Source: Bacteroidales bacterium UBA6828
Lineage (GTDB): Bacteria; Bacteroidota; Bacteroidia; Bacteroidales; Paludibacteraceae
Reading direction: 5' to 3'
Length of the DNA: 36,916 bases
NCBI GenBank assembly: GCA_002452095.1
Contig: DKEG01000016.1
Coordinates: 1-36,916 of the forward strand
The position numbers and the translations under genes are program-made. Under the pieces are notes generated by a model, which saw only the letters and a program-made list of their open reading frames with translations, searched no databases and was not told the origin of the DNA. Shown in pieces: positions 14,676 to 22,409 of this stretch; the stretch's first letter is position 1; every line of letters begins with the position of its first letter.

Positions 14676-16349
14676 ATGCATGCAATAGAACAACTTCTGT
14701 TCACTCCAACCATCACCCAATCAATTTTGGTGCTGACACTTGTGATTACATTGGGTTTGTGGCTTGGCGAGCATGCCCGTATCGGACATTTCTCGTTGGG
14801 AGTTACATGGGTGTTGTTTGTCGGTATTGCAGTATCGGCATTTGGAATTCATATCAAACCCGATGTGGCGCATTTTGCCAACGATTTTGGATTGATACTC
14901 TTTGTCTATTCTATCGGTTTGCAGGTAGGTCCTTCTTTCTCGCCGTTCAAGCGTGGAGGACTGAAACTCAACCTGTTAGCCACAGCATTTGTCCTTCTCG
15001 GCTGTCTCTGTACTATATGTCTCTACTATTCTACCGATTTGGGTATGGATACTCTCGCTGGTGTCCTGTCGGGTGCCGTAGCGAGTACCCCTGCTTTGGC
15101 GGCTGTGCAGCAGGCATGCAGTGATGTACTTGGCTATGTAACGCCCAATGTAGCAACGGGTTATGCCGTGGCATATCCGCTCAGTATAGTCGGTACGATA
15201 TTGGCTTTCGAGATTATCCGTCTATGCCTACGCATCAAGATACCGCAAGAGGAAGCACGCCTGAAAGCGGAAACCGACAACAAAGAGGACGATGAAAAAC
15301 CAGTTTGCGTGGATATTACCCTCCAAAACCCGCAGATAGAGACACTGAATGTCAGTCAATTACAACAAATTTGTCCGATCAAGATGGTGGTAAGTCGGGT
15401 CATTCGTCCGAATGGTACCGACGAATTGATCAGCGACCAAACGACATTCGGCAATGGGGATATTATTCGGGTGCTCACCGACAAGCAGCATCTGGCCTCG
15501 CTGCGCCTGCTTGGAACGATCAAGAACTATAGTTTCTCCAGCAAGGAGAACTCCGACCACCTCATCTCTCGCCGTATTGCCGTCACGCGTCCGGAGTGTA
15601 ACGGCAAACGTATAGCCTCTTTCAATCTCCGTTCGCAGTATCACGCCACTATCACGCGGGTTAATCGTGCGGGTATTGATCTCCTTGCCACTCCCGAACT
15701 GGTACTCCAACTCGGCGACCGTCTGATTGTTGTGGGCGACAAAGCCGATGTACAGCGGGTGGCGGAAACGTTCGGCAATGAGTTGAAACGTCTCGATTTG
15801 CCTAATCTGTTACCTGTTTTCTTTGGGATTATGATGGGAGTCTTGCTGGGTATTCTGCCTATTCCAATTCCCGGTCTGAATCAAACGTTCCGCCTTGGCT
15901 TGGCTGGTGGTTCGCTTATTGTAGCGTTGCTTATCGGGCGTTTTGGTCCTTACTATAATATGGTTACTTTTGCCACCACGTCGGCAAATATGATGCTTCG
16001 TCAGGTTGGTCTGACGCTCTTTTTGGCAGCACTCGGTTTGGAGGCGGGCGAACATTTCGTAGATACCATTCTTGCCGGCGGTTATATGTGGATTCTCTAT
16101 GGTTTCATCATCACGATGGTACCTTTGCTCATTATAGGTATCGTGGCATACAAGGCTATGCACCTCAATTATTTCAAAGTTATCGGTCTGTTGGCGGGTG
16201 CTATGACTGCTGCACCGGCGTTGGCGTATGCCGAGAGTCTCTCTTCGGGCAATGACCAAGCCTCCGTTTGCTATGCCACCGTCTATCCGTTCACCACTTT
16301 CCTTCGTGTGATGGCGGGGCAACTGCTTATTATTTTTTTCTGTGGCTAG
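14676..16349 (+). CDS. AspT/YidE/YbjL-type permease with TrkA-C domains
   Basis: 557 residues. Two blocks of about five membrane segments (residues about 10-185 and 370-555) flank a cytosolic part of about 185 residues holding two RCK_C (TrkA-C) domains (GDIIRVLTD and GDRLIVVGDKADVQRV mark their ends). Family signatures are GLILFVYSIGLQVGPSF in the first half and TLFLAALGLEAG in the second, and both halves have a SGAxASTPALAA / AGAMTAAPALAY loop. Relatives include the aspartate:alanine exchanger AspT; the substrate here is not known. No clear TAnnTTTG promoter lies in the 65-bp gap after cinA. Confidence 0.9.
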   Translation: MHAIEQLLFTPTITQSILVLTLVITLGLWLGEHARIGHFSLGVTWVLFVGIAVSAFGIHIKPDVAHFANDFGLILFVYSIGLQVGPSFSPFKRGGLKLNLLATAFVLLGCLCTICLYYSTDLGMDTLAGVLSGAVASTPALAAVQQACSDVLGYVTPNVATGYAVAYPLSIVGTILAFEIIRLCLRIKIPQEEARLKAETDNKEDDEKPVCVDITLQNPQIETLNVSQLQQICPIKMVVSRVIRPNGTDELISDQTTFGNGDIIRVLTDKQHLASLRLLGTIKNYSFSSKENSDHLISRRIAVTRPECNGKRIASFNLRSQYHATITRVNRAGIDLLATPELVLQLGDRLIVVGDKADVQRVAETFGNELKRLDLPNLLPVFFGIMMGVLLGILPIPIPGLNQTFRLGLAGGSLIVALLIGRFGPYYNMVTFATTSANMMLRQVGLTLFLAALGLEAGEHFVDTILAGGYMWILYGFIITMVPLLIIGIVAYKAMHLNYFKVIGLLAGAMTAAPALAYAESLSSGNDQASVCYATVYPFTTFLRVMAGQLLIIFFCG

Positions 16350-16350
16350 C

Positions 16351-16381
16351 CGCAAGACTGCAAAACCTCGTTGCGTTTTTT
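16351..16381 (+). terminator. probable terminator after the permease
   Basis: CGCAA (16351-16355) can pair with TTGCG (16371-16375), followed by six T. The stem is short and the loop 15 nt, so this is a moderate call. Confidence 0.45.
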
Positions 16382-16393
16382 GCCTAAGCAAAT

Positions 16394-16423
16394 ATAGCGA
16401 GTATATATTGTTGCTCTCGCTAT
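16394..16423. other. perfect 8-bp hairpin between convergent genes
   Basis: ATAGCGAG (16394-16401) and CTCGCTAT (16416-16423) with a 14-nt loop. It lies between the permease and the glycosyltransferase, which converge here. No T-run follows on either side, so it may be a processing or rho-dependent site rather than an intrinsic terminator. Confidence 0.5.
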
Positions 16424-16469
16424 CTATTTAATGGACAATTGAGATAAAATGCAGTTTTAATGAATGGTC

Positions 16470-17474
16470 TTATTGCCGCTTTCCGCGTACATAGAAGTCC
16501 CATAAAATAGAACGTTTCCTGATACCGGACGGATAGGGAATTGCCATCTTTTGAAGGTTTTCTTTCCGCTTTCCTGCAAAGCGTTTTTTCATCCGCCTAT
16601 AGTCCCAACGGGCTTGGATGGCAGCCTTTGCTTGTTTAGGTTTGCCTGTTACCAGCAATTGTAGTGCTGCAGCATAATCCAGCACGAAGCGCATCGCTAA
16701 AACCCACCATAACCTATTCGTAGGTGTGTTTTTGTAAATCATCAGCAGATTGTTGCGGAAATTGAGGTAGGTCTTGCGCGGATTTTCATAAGCCAAAGCC
16801 CCGCCGCCCAGGTGATAGACGGTAGAGTCGGGTAGGCATACCAGACGATACCCCCGGCAGTTGAGCCGCCAACAGAGGTCAATCTCTTCCATATGGGCGA
16901 AGAACTCCCCATCCAAACCGCCCACCTCCTTGTATATATGTGTGCGTATGCACATACACGCCCCCGATGTCCAAAGCACATCGGCTATGGTGTCGTATTG
17001 CCCTTTGTCCTGCTCTACATAATTGAGCAATCGTCCGCGACAGAAAGGATAACCAAGAATATCCAAATATCCACCGGCCGCTCCAGCATGTTCGAAATAA
17101 TCACGCTTCAGCCAACTATGTATCTTGGGTTGTAAGGCAGCCACTTCCGAATGGGTATCCATATAGTCCAGCATCGGCGACAGCCAGTTGGGTGCGACTT
17201 CAACATCCGAATTAAGTAAAACAATAAATTCACTATCAATCTGTGCAATAGCCTTGTTATATCCTTCAGCAAACCCATAGTTTTTATCCAATATAATTGT
17301 ACGTACAGACGGAAACTCCTGTGTCAAAACAGACAAAGACTCATCGCTAGAACCATTGTCTGCCACTACCACTTCGCAGTCCGCCGGCGTATATTGCAGC
17401 ACGCTCGGCAAGTATCTCCGGAGCATTTCCGCCCCATTCCAATTTAATATAACAACACTACAACGCATATACAT
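16470..17474 (-). CDS. family 2 glycosyltransferase
   Basis: 334 residues; ATGs at 17474 and 17468 are both possible starts. The GT-A fold is shown by SVVILNWNG at the N-terminus, VVADNGSSDES near residue 40, LLNSDVEV near 88 (the DxD-type metal site) and HMEEIDLCWRLNCRGYR near 200 (the catalytic ExDLxxR-like motif). The C-terminal 70 residues are basic and amphipathic, suggesting membrane attachment. It resembles rhamnosyltransferase-type enzymes that build surface polysaccharides, but the sugar cannot be told. It is the last gene of the operon with the acyltransferase, 67 bp downstream of it across an AT-rich spacer. Confidence 0.87.
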   Translation of the reverse strand: MYMRCSVVILNWNGAEMLRRYLPSVLQYTPADCEVVVADNGSSDESLSVLTQEFPSVRTIILDKNYGFAEGYNKAIAQIDSEFIVLLNSDVEVAPNWLSPMLDYMDTHSEVAALQPKIHSWLKRDYFEHAGAAGGYLDILGYPFCRGRLLNYVEQDKGQYDTIADVLWTSGACMCIRTHIYKEVGGLDGEFFAHMEEIDLCWRLNCRGYRLVCLPDSTVYHLGGGALAYENPRKTYLNFRNNLLMIYKNTPTNRLWWVLAMRFVLDYAAALQLLVTGKPKQAKAAIQARWDYRRMKKRFAGKRKENLQKMAIPYPSGIRKRSILWDFYVRGKRQ

Positions 17475-17541
17475 ATCAATTTGTAAATTAGAAAATTAGA
17501 AATGCCCCATTTACAAATTTACACACTTGCACATTTACAAA

Positions 17542-18411
17542 TTATTTATTCGGTCTTCCCCATTTCCATCGGTTGTGCGTCCAAAGCCATTGTTCGGGCT
17601 GCTCCTTTATATTTTGTTCCAATCGTTCCACATAGATACGGGTTATCTCGTTTTCTGCGGTCTCAGCAGGGTGTTCGGCTATAGTTTCGAAAGACACCTT
17701 ATAATATCCGCGCTTCGGACTACTGACATGCGCATAAAGTACCGGGTAACTAAATTTTTTCCCAAGCATCTCGCCACCATCGAGAAATCCCGTTTCATGG
17801 TGCAGAAATTCTGTCCAATAGCGGGTAACTTCCGGACGCGGTTTTTGGTCGCAAATCAGCCCATATACCATCTTTTTACCCTCTTTGCGCAAGATTAGCA
17901 TTTGCCGCAATATGGTCGTTTTATCTATCAAAATACCACCGCTTTTACTACGAAGAATACGCATTAATTTGTTCATCCTTTTGTTCGCCTGGTGTCTAAA
18001 CACATTCCCTTGTACTAATCCTTCTCCCTCGAGGTACTGCCGGTTGTAGTCGGTAAACCATTCCCAGTTTCCTAAATGAGCCAGCATAACGATGACGCTT
18101 CCGTATTCGTCTGCCATACGTTTTACCAACTCGTGATTGTAAAAGCACATATGCTCCCGCATAACTTGATCCGATAAACCATAGCCATACACGGTCTCCA
18201 CCACCATATCGGCAAAATGATGGTAAAACTGCTTTTCTATATACCGTATTTCATCGGGCGTTTTTTCAGGAAAAGACTCCGTCAAATTCTTGTGCACCAA
18301 TTTCTGCCGATAGCGCACAATATAATATATAAGCGGATAGAGTACCCAGTCGGCAAACCAATAATGTACGCCGATAGGAATTTTGCTCAGTATCTTAATG
18401 AATTGTTCCAT
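17542..18411 (-). CDS. LpxL/HtrB-family lipid A acyltransferase
   Basis: 289 residues from the ATG at 18411, which overlaps the stop of the upstream gene by one base (TGATG); the TTG three bases earlier is not needed. HLGNWEW (about residue 111) is the H-x4-D/E-type catalytic motif of lysophospholipid acyltransferases, and the C-terminus has QPEQWLWTHNRWKW, the LpxL-family RWK(x) end. A membrane-anchoring segment lies near residues 10-32. It would add a secondary acyl chain to lipid A at the inner membrane. The neighbouring glycosyltransferase and cdsA fit an envelope role. Confidence 0.9.
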   Translation of the reverse strand: MEQFIKILSKIPIGVHYWFADWVLYPLIYYIVRYRQKLVHKNLTESFPEKTPDEIRYIEKQFYHHFADMVVETVYGYGLSDQVMREHMCFYNHELVKRMADEYGSVIVMLAHLGNWEWFTDYNRQYLEGEGLVQGNVFRHQANKRMNKLMRILRSKSGGILIDKTTILRQMLILRKEGKKMVYGLICDQKPRPEVTRYWTEFLHHETGFLDGGEMLGKKFSYPVLYAHVSSPKRGYYKVSFETIAEHPAETAENEITRIYVERLEQNIKEQPEQWLWTHNRWKWGRPNK

Positions 18412-18767
18412 CAATCCTCTTCCTCGTAATACCCCTGTTCGATACCATACTGCAGTTCACCATCCATCACCAGTTGTATCTGCACACCGGTAATCTTGCT
18501 TCCTTGTGCTTTGGCGGCTTGCAGTACGTAGTCCAACTGCTCCGTTTCGTCCACTTCACCATCCGCATATTCCGCCTCGCCGGTCTGCTCGTCGTATTGC
18601 AGCAGTCCTTTCTCTTCCAGATAGTCGTCCATAGCATCAAGCACGAGCAGCACATCGCTTTGGTTCATACCTTGGCGGTCTTCTGCGGAAATCATATTCC
18701 AAATGTACTCTATCTGCTCACGCTCTTCGGAGTCGAGCAAACTCATCTCAATAGGGTTATTTTCCAT
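18411..18767 (-). CDS. small acidic protein of unknown function
   Basis: 118 residues from the ATG at 18767 (MENNPIEMSLLDSEEREQIEYIW); the longer frame would begin at the promoter's -33 element. It is strongly acidic, with about a third Asp/Glu, predicted helical in the first half, and it ends GYYEEED. No membrane segment or known motif is seen. It is translationally coupled to the acyltransferase (TGATG) and is the first gene of that operon, so a soluble regulatory or scaffold role in envelope lipid synthesis is possible but is inference. Confidence 0.75.
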   Translation of the reverse strand: MENNPIEMSLLDSEEREQIEYIWNMISAEDRQGMNQSDVLLVLDAMDDYLEEKGLLQYDEQTGEAEYADGEVDETEQLDYVLQAAKAQGSKITGVQIQLVMDGELQYGIEQGYYEEED

Positions 18768-18784
18768 ATTGTGTGTAAATTTAT

Positions 18785-18815
18785 TTGCAAAGGTACAGTT
18801 TTTTTCGTACTTTTG
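18785..18815 (+). promoter_or_regulatory. cdsA promoter, superimposed on the divergent promoter
   Basis: TTG (18785-18787), 20 nt, TACTTTTG (18808-18815). RNA would start near 18822, about 14 nt before the cdsA ATG at 18836. Confidence 0.8.
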
Positions 18816-18818
18816 CAA
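18788..18818 (-). promoter_or_regulatory. promoter of the acidic protein-acyltransferase-glycosyltransferase operon
   Basis: On the minus strand TTG (18816-18818), 20 nt, TACCTTTG (18788-18795). It occupies nearly the same 34 bp as the cdsA promoter on the other strand, so the two cannot be bound by polymerase together. Confidence 0.8.
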
Positions 18819-18835
18819 AAATTATTTTTTGAAAA

Positions 18836-19693
18836 ATGTCTAACTTTGTTCAGCGCACTCTATCGGGTGCCGTATATGTGGGTTTGGTGGTGGCAAGTAT
18901 TCTGGTTCACCCCGTGTTTTTCAGCGTTTTGTTCGGTTTTGTAACCATGCTTGCTGTACGCGAGTACCATCATCTGATACATTCCGACCGTTTTCTCACT
19001 CTCGTTTCCACCATTTCGGCAGGCGTGATGTTTTTCGGTTCGGCTTTCTGCTTCTTGATAACCACCTATTACAATGATATCATCATCAGCATATTGGTAG
19101 GTTTGTATTTATACTTGGTCTTGTTTACTCTCATTTCCGAATTATTCCGCAAAGCCGAGAACCCGATTCACAACTGGGGAAATTACCTTGTCAGCCAAGT
19201 GATGATAGCCCTGCCGTTCTCAATGATGTGCTTTGTTATGTATGCGAATGCGTACCTACTGTTGGCATTGTTTGTTCTCATTTGGCTGAATGATAGCGGT
19301 GCTTATTGTGTGGGCAGCCTGATGGCGAAGCGAAAAGGGGGGAATCATAAAATGTTCCCCCGCGTAAGTCCGGGCAAGTCGTGGGAAGGACTGATAGGTG
19401 GTGCTGTGGTAGCAGTAGGAGTAGGTGCTATGCTGGCTTACTTAGGTTGGTTCAATCGCCTCAATCCGCTGAATGTATATGCTGTGGGAATTGTATTCGC
19501 CTTGGTGGTGGTTGTTTTTGGTACATTGGGCGACTTGATGGAAAGCCTGATGAAACGCACTATCGGCGTCAAAGACTCGGGCAAGTTCCTGCCAGGACAC
19601 GGCGGTGTGTTGGATCGTTTTGATTCCATCCTGCTCGCTACTCCCGCTGTATGTCTGCTCCTGTATGTGCTCATTTCTCTTTGCGGTGCCTGA
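18836..19693 (+). CDS. cdsA: phosphatidate cytidylyltransferase
   Basis: 285 residues with about seven membrane segments. PRVSPGKSWEGLIGG (about residue 177) and the C-terminal signature GDLMESLMKRTIGVKDSGKF, followed by PGHGGVLDRFDS, identify CdsA. It makes CDP-diacylglycerol from phosphatidic acid and CTP in the inner membrane, the branch point for bacterial phospholipids. It has its own promoter overlapping the divergent one. Confidence 0.96.
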   Translation: MSNFVQRTLSGAVYVGLVVASILVHPVFFSVLFGFVTMLAVREYHHLIHSDRFLTLVSTISAGVMFFGSAFCFLITTYYNDIIISILVGLYLYLVLFTLISELFRKAENPIHNWGNYLVSQVMIALPFSMMCFVMYANAYLLLALFVLIWLNDSGAYCVGSLMAKRKGGNHKMFPRVSPGKSWEGLIGGAVVAVGVGAMLAYLGWFNRLNPLNVYAVGIVFALVVVVFGTLGDLMESLMKRTIGVKDSGKFLPGHGGVLDRFDSILLATPAVCLLLYVLISLCGA

Positions 19694-19726
19694 CAAAAGT
19701 TAGGTTAGAATAAATTATGGCATATA

Positions 19727-19813
19727 GGTCATTTTGCAGACCGGAAAGTGGGTAGATGTCTCTATTGGTCATTTTATCAGTAAAATACAAAGAAATCAGC
19801 CTGCAAAATGACC
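19727..19813. repeat. 13-bp inverted repeat with a third related copy inside
   Basis: GGTCATTTTGCAG (19727-19739) is inverted exactly as CTGCAAAATGACC (19801-19813); a partial copy, GGTCATTTT, is at 19767-19775. A related 21-bp sequence with two mismatches to the 19801 copy lies at 36818-36838. The gap 19694-20047 otherwise holds the 11-bp array at 19893-19925, AT-rich sequence and a terminator; no gene is seen. Confidence 0.8.
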
Positions 19814-19892
19814 CATAGACCGATTATCAATATAATAATGCACTTTTAAGGAAAAATTAATTATCATTAATTTTTCATTAATTCAAAGCTAG

Positions 19893-19925
19893 CCTATCCT
19901 ATGCCTATCCTATGCGCATCCTATG
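19893..19925. repeat. 11-bp tandem repeat, three units
   Basis: CCTATCCTATG (19893-19903), an identical copy (19904-19914) and CGCATCCTATG (19915-19925). It lies between convergent cdsA and oadB, before the bidirectional terminator. Confidence 0.9.
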
Positions 19926-19972
19926 CTAATTGGTATAGATTTGGAGGGGACTTTTCTTTATGGTATTTTAAC

Positions 19973-20008
19973 AAAAGAGCGTTGCCCAGATGTGAGCAAC
20001 GCTCTTTT
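19973..20008. terminator. bidirectional terminator between cdsA and oadB
   Basis: AAAAGAGCGTTGC (19973-19985) pairs fully with GCAACGCTCTTTT (19996-20008) around a 10-nt loop, with A- and T-runs on both outer sides. It should end both the cdsA transcript and the methylmalonyl-CoA decarboxylase operon. Confidence 0.92.
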
Positions 20009-20047
20009 TGTATCGTATCGGATTAGTCCGATAATGGGGCGAAGGGA

Positions 20048-21229
20048 TTAACCCAGGAAAGCAAGCAGGATACCTGCCGCAACGGCAGAACCGATGACAC
20101 CGGCAACATTCGGTCCCATAGCATGCATAAGAAGGAAGTTGCTCGGGTCGGCTTTCTGTCCTTCCATCTGGCTCACGCGGGCTGCCATAGGTACAGCACT
20201 TACACCTGCTGAACCGATAAGCGGGTTGATCTTCTCTTTGGAGAAGAGGTTCATCAGTTTGGCGAAGAGGACACCACCAGCGGTAGCGAGACTGAATGCC
20301 ACGATACCCATAGCAAGAATTAGCAATGTCTTGACATTCAGGAAAGTAGCACCCGTAGCCGTAGCACCGACCGACAAACCGAGGAAGATGACCACGATGT
20401 TCATCAGTTCGTTCTGTGCGGTCTTGCTCAGACGATCCACCACGCCACATTCTTTCATCAGGTTACCGAGCATCAAGCAGCCGACCAGCGGAGCCGCATC
20501 GGGCAATACGAGCGATACGATAGCGGTGATGACAATCGGAAAGACAATCTTCTCGGTCTTGCTGACAGAACGGAGTTGTTTCATCTTGATGGCACGCTCT
20601 TTTTTGGTGGTCAGAGCACGCATGATAGGCGGCTGGATAACCGGCACAAGTGCCATATACGAGTATGCAGCAATGGCGATAGGACCCAGCAACTGAGGAG
20701 CCAGTTTGGAGGTGAGGAAAATAGATGTAGGTCCGTCTGCACCACCGATGATACCGATAGAACCGGCCTCTGCGGGCGTGAACCCGAGGGCGTTGGCGCA
20801 AAGGAACGTAACAAAGATACCAATCTGTGCTGCCGCACCGAGAATCAGCGATTTAGGGTTGGCGATAAGCGGACCGAAGTCGGTCATCGCACCTACACCG
20901 ATGAAAATCAAGCACGGATAGAGACCCGCTTTGACACCTATATATAGTACGTCAAGCAGACCTGCGTCCTTGAGGATAGCACCATAACTATGGTAAGCAG
21001 GGCTGTCGGCATCGAGGAAGGCTTCCCACAACTCGGGGTGGTACATATTCGCACCCGGCAGGTTGGTGAGCAACATACCGAAAGCGATGGGCAGCAGCAA
21101 CAAGGGTTCGTACTGCTTCTTGATAGCCAGATACAACAGGAAGAATGACACGAAAAGCATCACCACCTGACGCCAATCGATATTCATAAAGCCCATTGTC
21201 CGGAAAAAATCTAATATGTCAGTCCACAT
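20048..21229 (-). CDS. oadB: Na+-translocating decarboxylase beta subunit
   Basis: 393 residues, hydrophobic, with about ten membrane segments. GSIGIIGGADGPTSIFLTSK (near residue 160) contains the Asp of the sodium site, and PPIMRALTTKKER and NVVIFLGLSVGATA are further OadB/MmdB blocks. It decarboxylates the carboxybiotin of the carrier subunit and exports Na+. As the operon carries a methylmalonyl-CoA carboxyltransferase and epimerase, this is most likely the MmdB of methylmalonyl-CoA decarboxylase rather than an oxaloacetate decarboxylase subunit. It starts 11 bp after the biotin carrier. Confidence 0.94.
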   Translation of the reverse strand: MWTDILDFFRTMGFMNIDWRQVVMLFVSFFLLYLAIKKQYEPLLLLPIAFGMLLTNLPGANMYHPELWEAFLDADSPAYHSYGAILKDAGLLDVLYIGVKAGLYPCLIFIGVGAMTDFGPLIANPKSLILGAAAQIGIFVTFLCANALGFTPAEAGSIGIIGGADGPTSIFLTSKLAPQLLGPIAIAAYSYMALVPVIQPPIMRALTTKKERAIKMKQLRSVSKTEKIVFPIVITAIVSLVLPDAAPLVGCLMLGNLMKECGVVDRLSKTAQNELMNIVVIFLGLSVGATATGATFLNVKTLLILAMGIVAFSLATAGGVLFAKLMNLFSKEKINPLIGSAGVSAVPMAARVSQMEGQKADPSNFLLMHAMGPNVAGVIGSAVAAGILLAFLG

Positions 21230-21240
21230 AATAGCAATCT

Positions 21241-21975
21241 TTATCCGAGTACAACAAGCAGGTCATCCTGCATTACGTTCTGCCCTGCGCTGACGGCAAT
21301 CTTGGTAACCGTGCCATCGCAATCGGCAAGCACCTGGTTCTCCATTTTCATACTCTCGAGCGTAAGAAGCAGGTCGCCTTTCTTAACGGCTTGTCCCTCG
21401 CTGACGGCTACTTTGATGATGGAACCGGGTAGGGGAGAAACGACTTTTTTGCCGCCTGCGGGTACATCGGCAGCCTTGGGGGCAGCAGGTGCGGGAGCCG
21501 GTTGAGGAGCGGGTGTTGCTTTTGGGGCAACAGGTGCAGCGGCAGGCGCAGCAGCCACAGCAACGGTCTCAATCTCAACGAGTTTGTCGTCCTGCATCAC
21601 GTTCTGCCCCGGCTGTACAAGCACCGATTTGACGGTTCCGTCGTACTCGCTGGTAACCTGGTTCTCCATCTTCATACTCTCCATAGTGAGGAGCAGGTCG
21701 CCTTTCTTAACGGCTTGACCGGCAGCAGCCATCACTTTCACGATGCTTCCGGGAAGCGGACTCTTGACTACTACGGTTCCGGCGGGTTGTGCGGCACGGG
21801 GTGCAGCAGTGGCAGCCTTGGACACTGCCGGTTTGACAGAAGAAACATTCTTCATTTTATCGATAGCCACATGGAATACTGTACCATTCACGGTGACCTC
21901 GGCTACGTTGTCTTCTATCTCGTTGACAGTCGTTTCATATTTGCGACCATCAATAGTAAATTGAAATGATTTCAT
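21241..21975 (-). CDS. biotin carrier protein with two tandem biotinyl domains
   Basis: 244 residues. Residues 1-50 match the N-terminal extension seen in Bacteroidetes decarboxylase carriers (MKSFQFTIDGRKYETTVNEI). Two biotinyl domains follow at about 68-138 and 177-244, each with an ESMKMEN motif; the biotinylated lysines are Lys102 and Lys210. They are joined by an Ala/Pro-rich linker (about 139-175), and a hand count gives 46 of 68 identical residues. The usual carrier has one domain and about 130-145 residues. The DNA retains a 26-bp identical stretch (21368-21393 and 21692-21717) exactly 324 bp apart, so this is a tandem in-frame duplication. It shuttles CO2 from the carboxyltransferase to OadB. 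Confidence 0.93.
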   Translation of the reverse strand: MKSFQFTIDGRKYETTVNEIEDNVAEVTVNGTVFHVAIDKMKNVSSVKPAVSKAATAAPRAAQPAGTVVVKSPLPGSIVKVMAAAGQAVKKGDLLLTMESMKMENQVTSEYDGTVKSVLVQPGQNVMQDDKLVEIETVAVAAAPAAAPVAPKATPAPQPAPAPAAPKAADVPAGGKKVVSPLPGSIIKVAVSEGQAVKKGDLLLTLESMKMENQVLADCDGTVTKIAVSAGQNVMQDDLLVVLG

Positions 21976-22051
21976 ATTTTTAATAGGTTACAATATTGGT
22001 GCCCCGCAACAAAAGATGTATATATGTTCGGTTTGCACTATAATTCATCTT

Positions 22052-22408
22052 TTATCTATGAAGGTTATTCATACCGTACATTTTGTTGTTCCATTGTGTA
22101 CGGTGGGGCTGAACAATAGTTCTGGTGCTTTCTTCATCGTGAACACCGTTGTAGTAGAGATGGAGAGCCAATGCTATTGCGGCTGTACTGTCGGCGGTGA
22201 GCGTGATACGCTCTTTGTCCTCTTTTTGGGTGTGTGCTACGGTCTGCGAGTGTTGTGCCTCAACCTGTTTTTGGGGTTTGACGCGCGGTTGCATAATCCA
22301 ACCCATCAGTTTGAGAATATAGACAAACACTATCAAGAGCAGCAATACCAGAAGGAAGCCCACTCCGGTAATCATCCACGTGGATGCGGTTACTTCAAGC
22401 AAGATCAT
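22052..22408 (-). CDS. oadG: decarboxylase gamma/delta subunit, OadG family
   Basis: 118 residues. One membrane helix (about residues 12-35, TGVGFLLVLLLLIVFVYIL) is followed by a charged cytosolic tail with ALALHLYYNGVHDEES near the end, as in Bacteroidetes OadG-like subunits. It anchors and assembles the carboxyltransferase with the membrane beta subunit. It begins one base after the end of mmdA and is 76 bp upstream of the carrier gene. Confidence 0.82.
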   Translation of the reverse strand: MILLEVTASTWMITGVGFLLVLLLLIVFVYILKLMGWIMQPRVKPQKQVEAQHSQTVAHTQKEDKERITLTADSTAAIALALHLYYNGVHDEESTRTIVQPHRTQWNNKMYGMNNLHR

Positions 22409-22409
22409 A

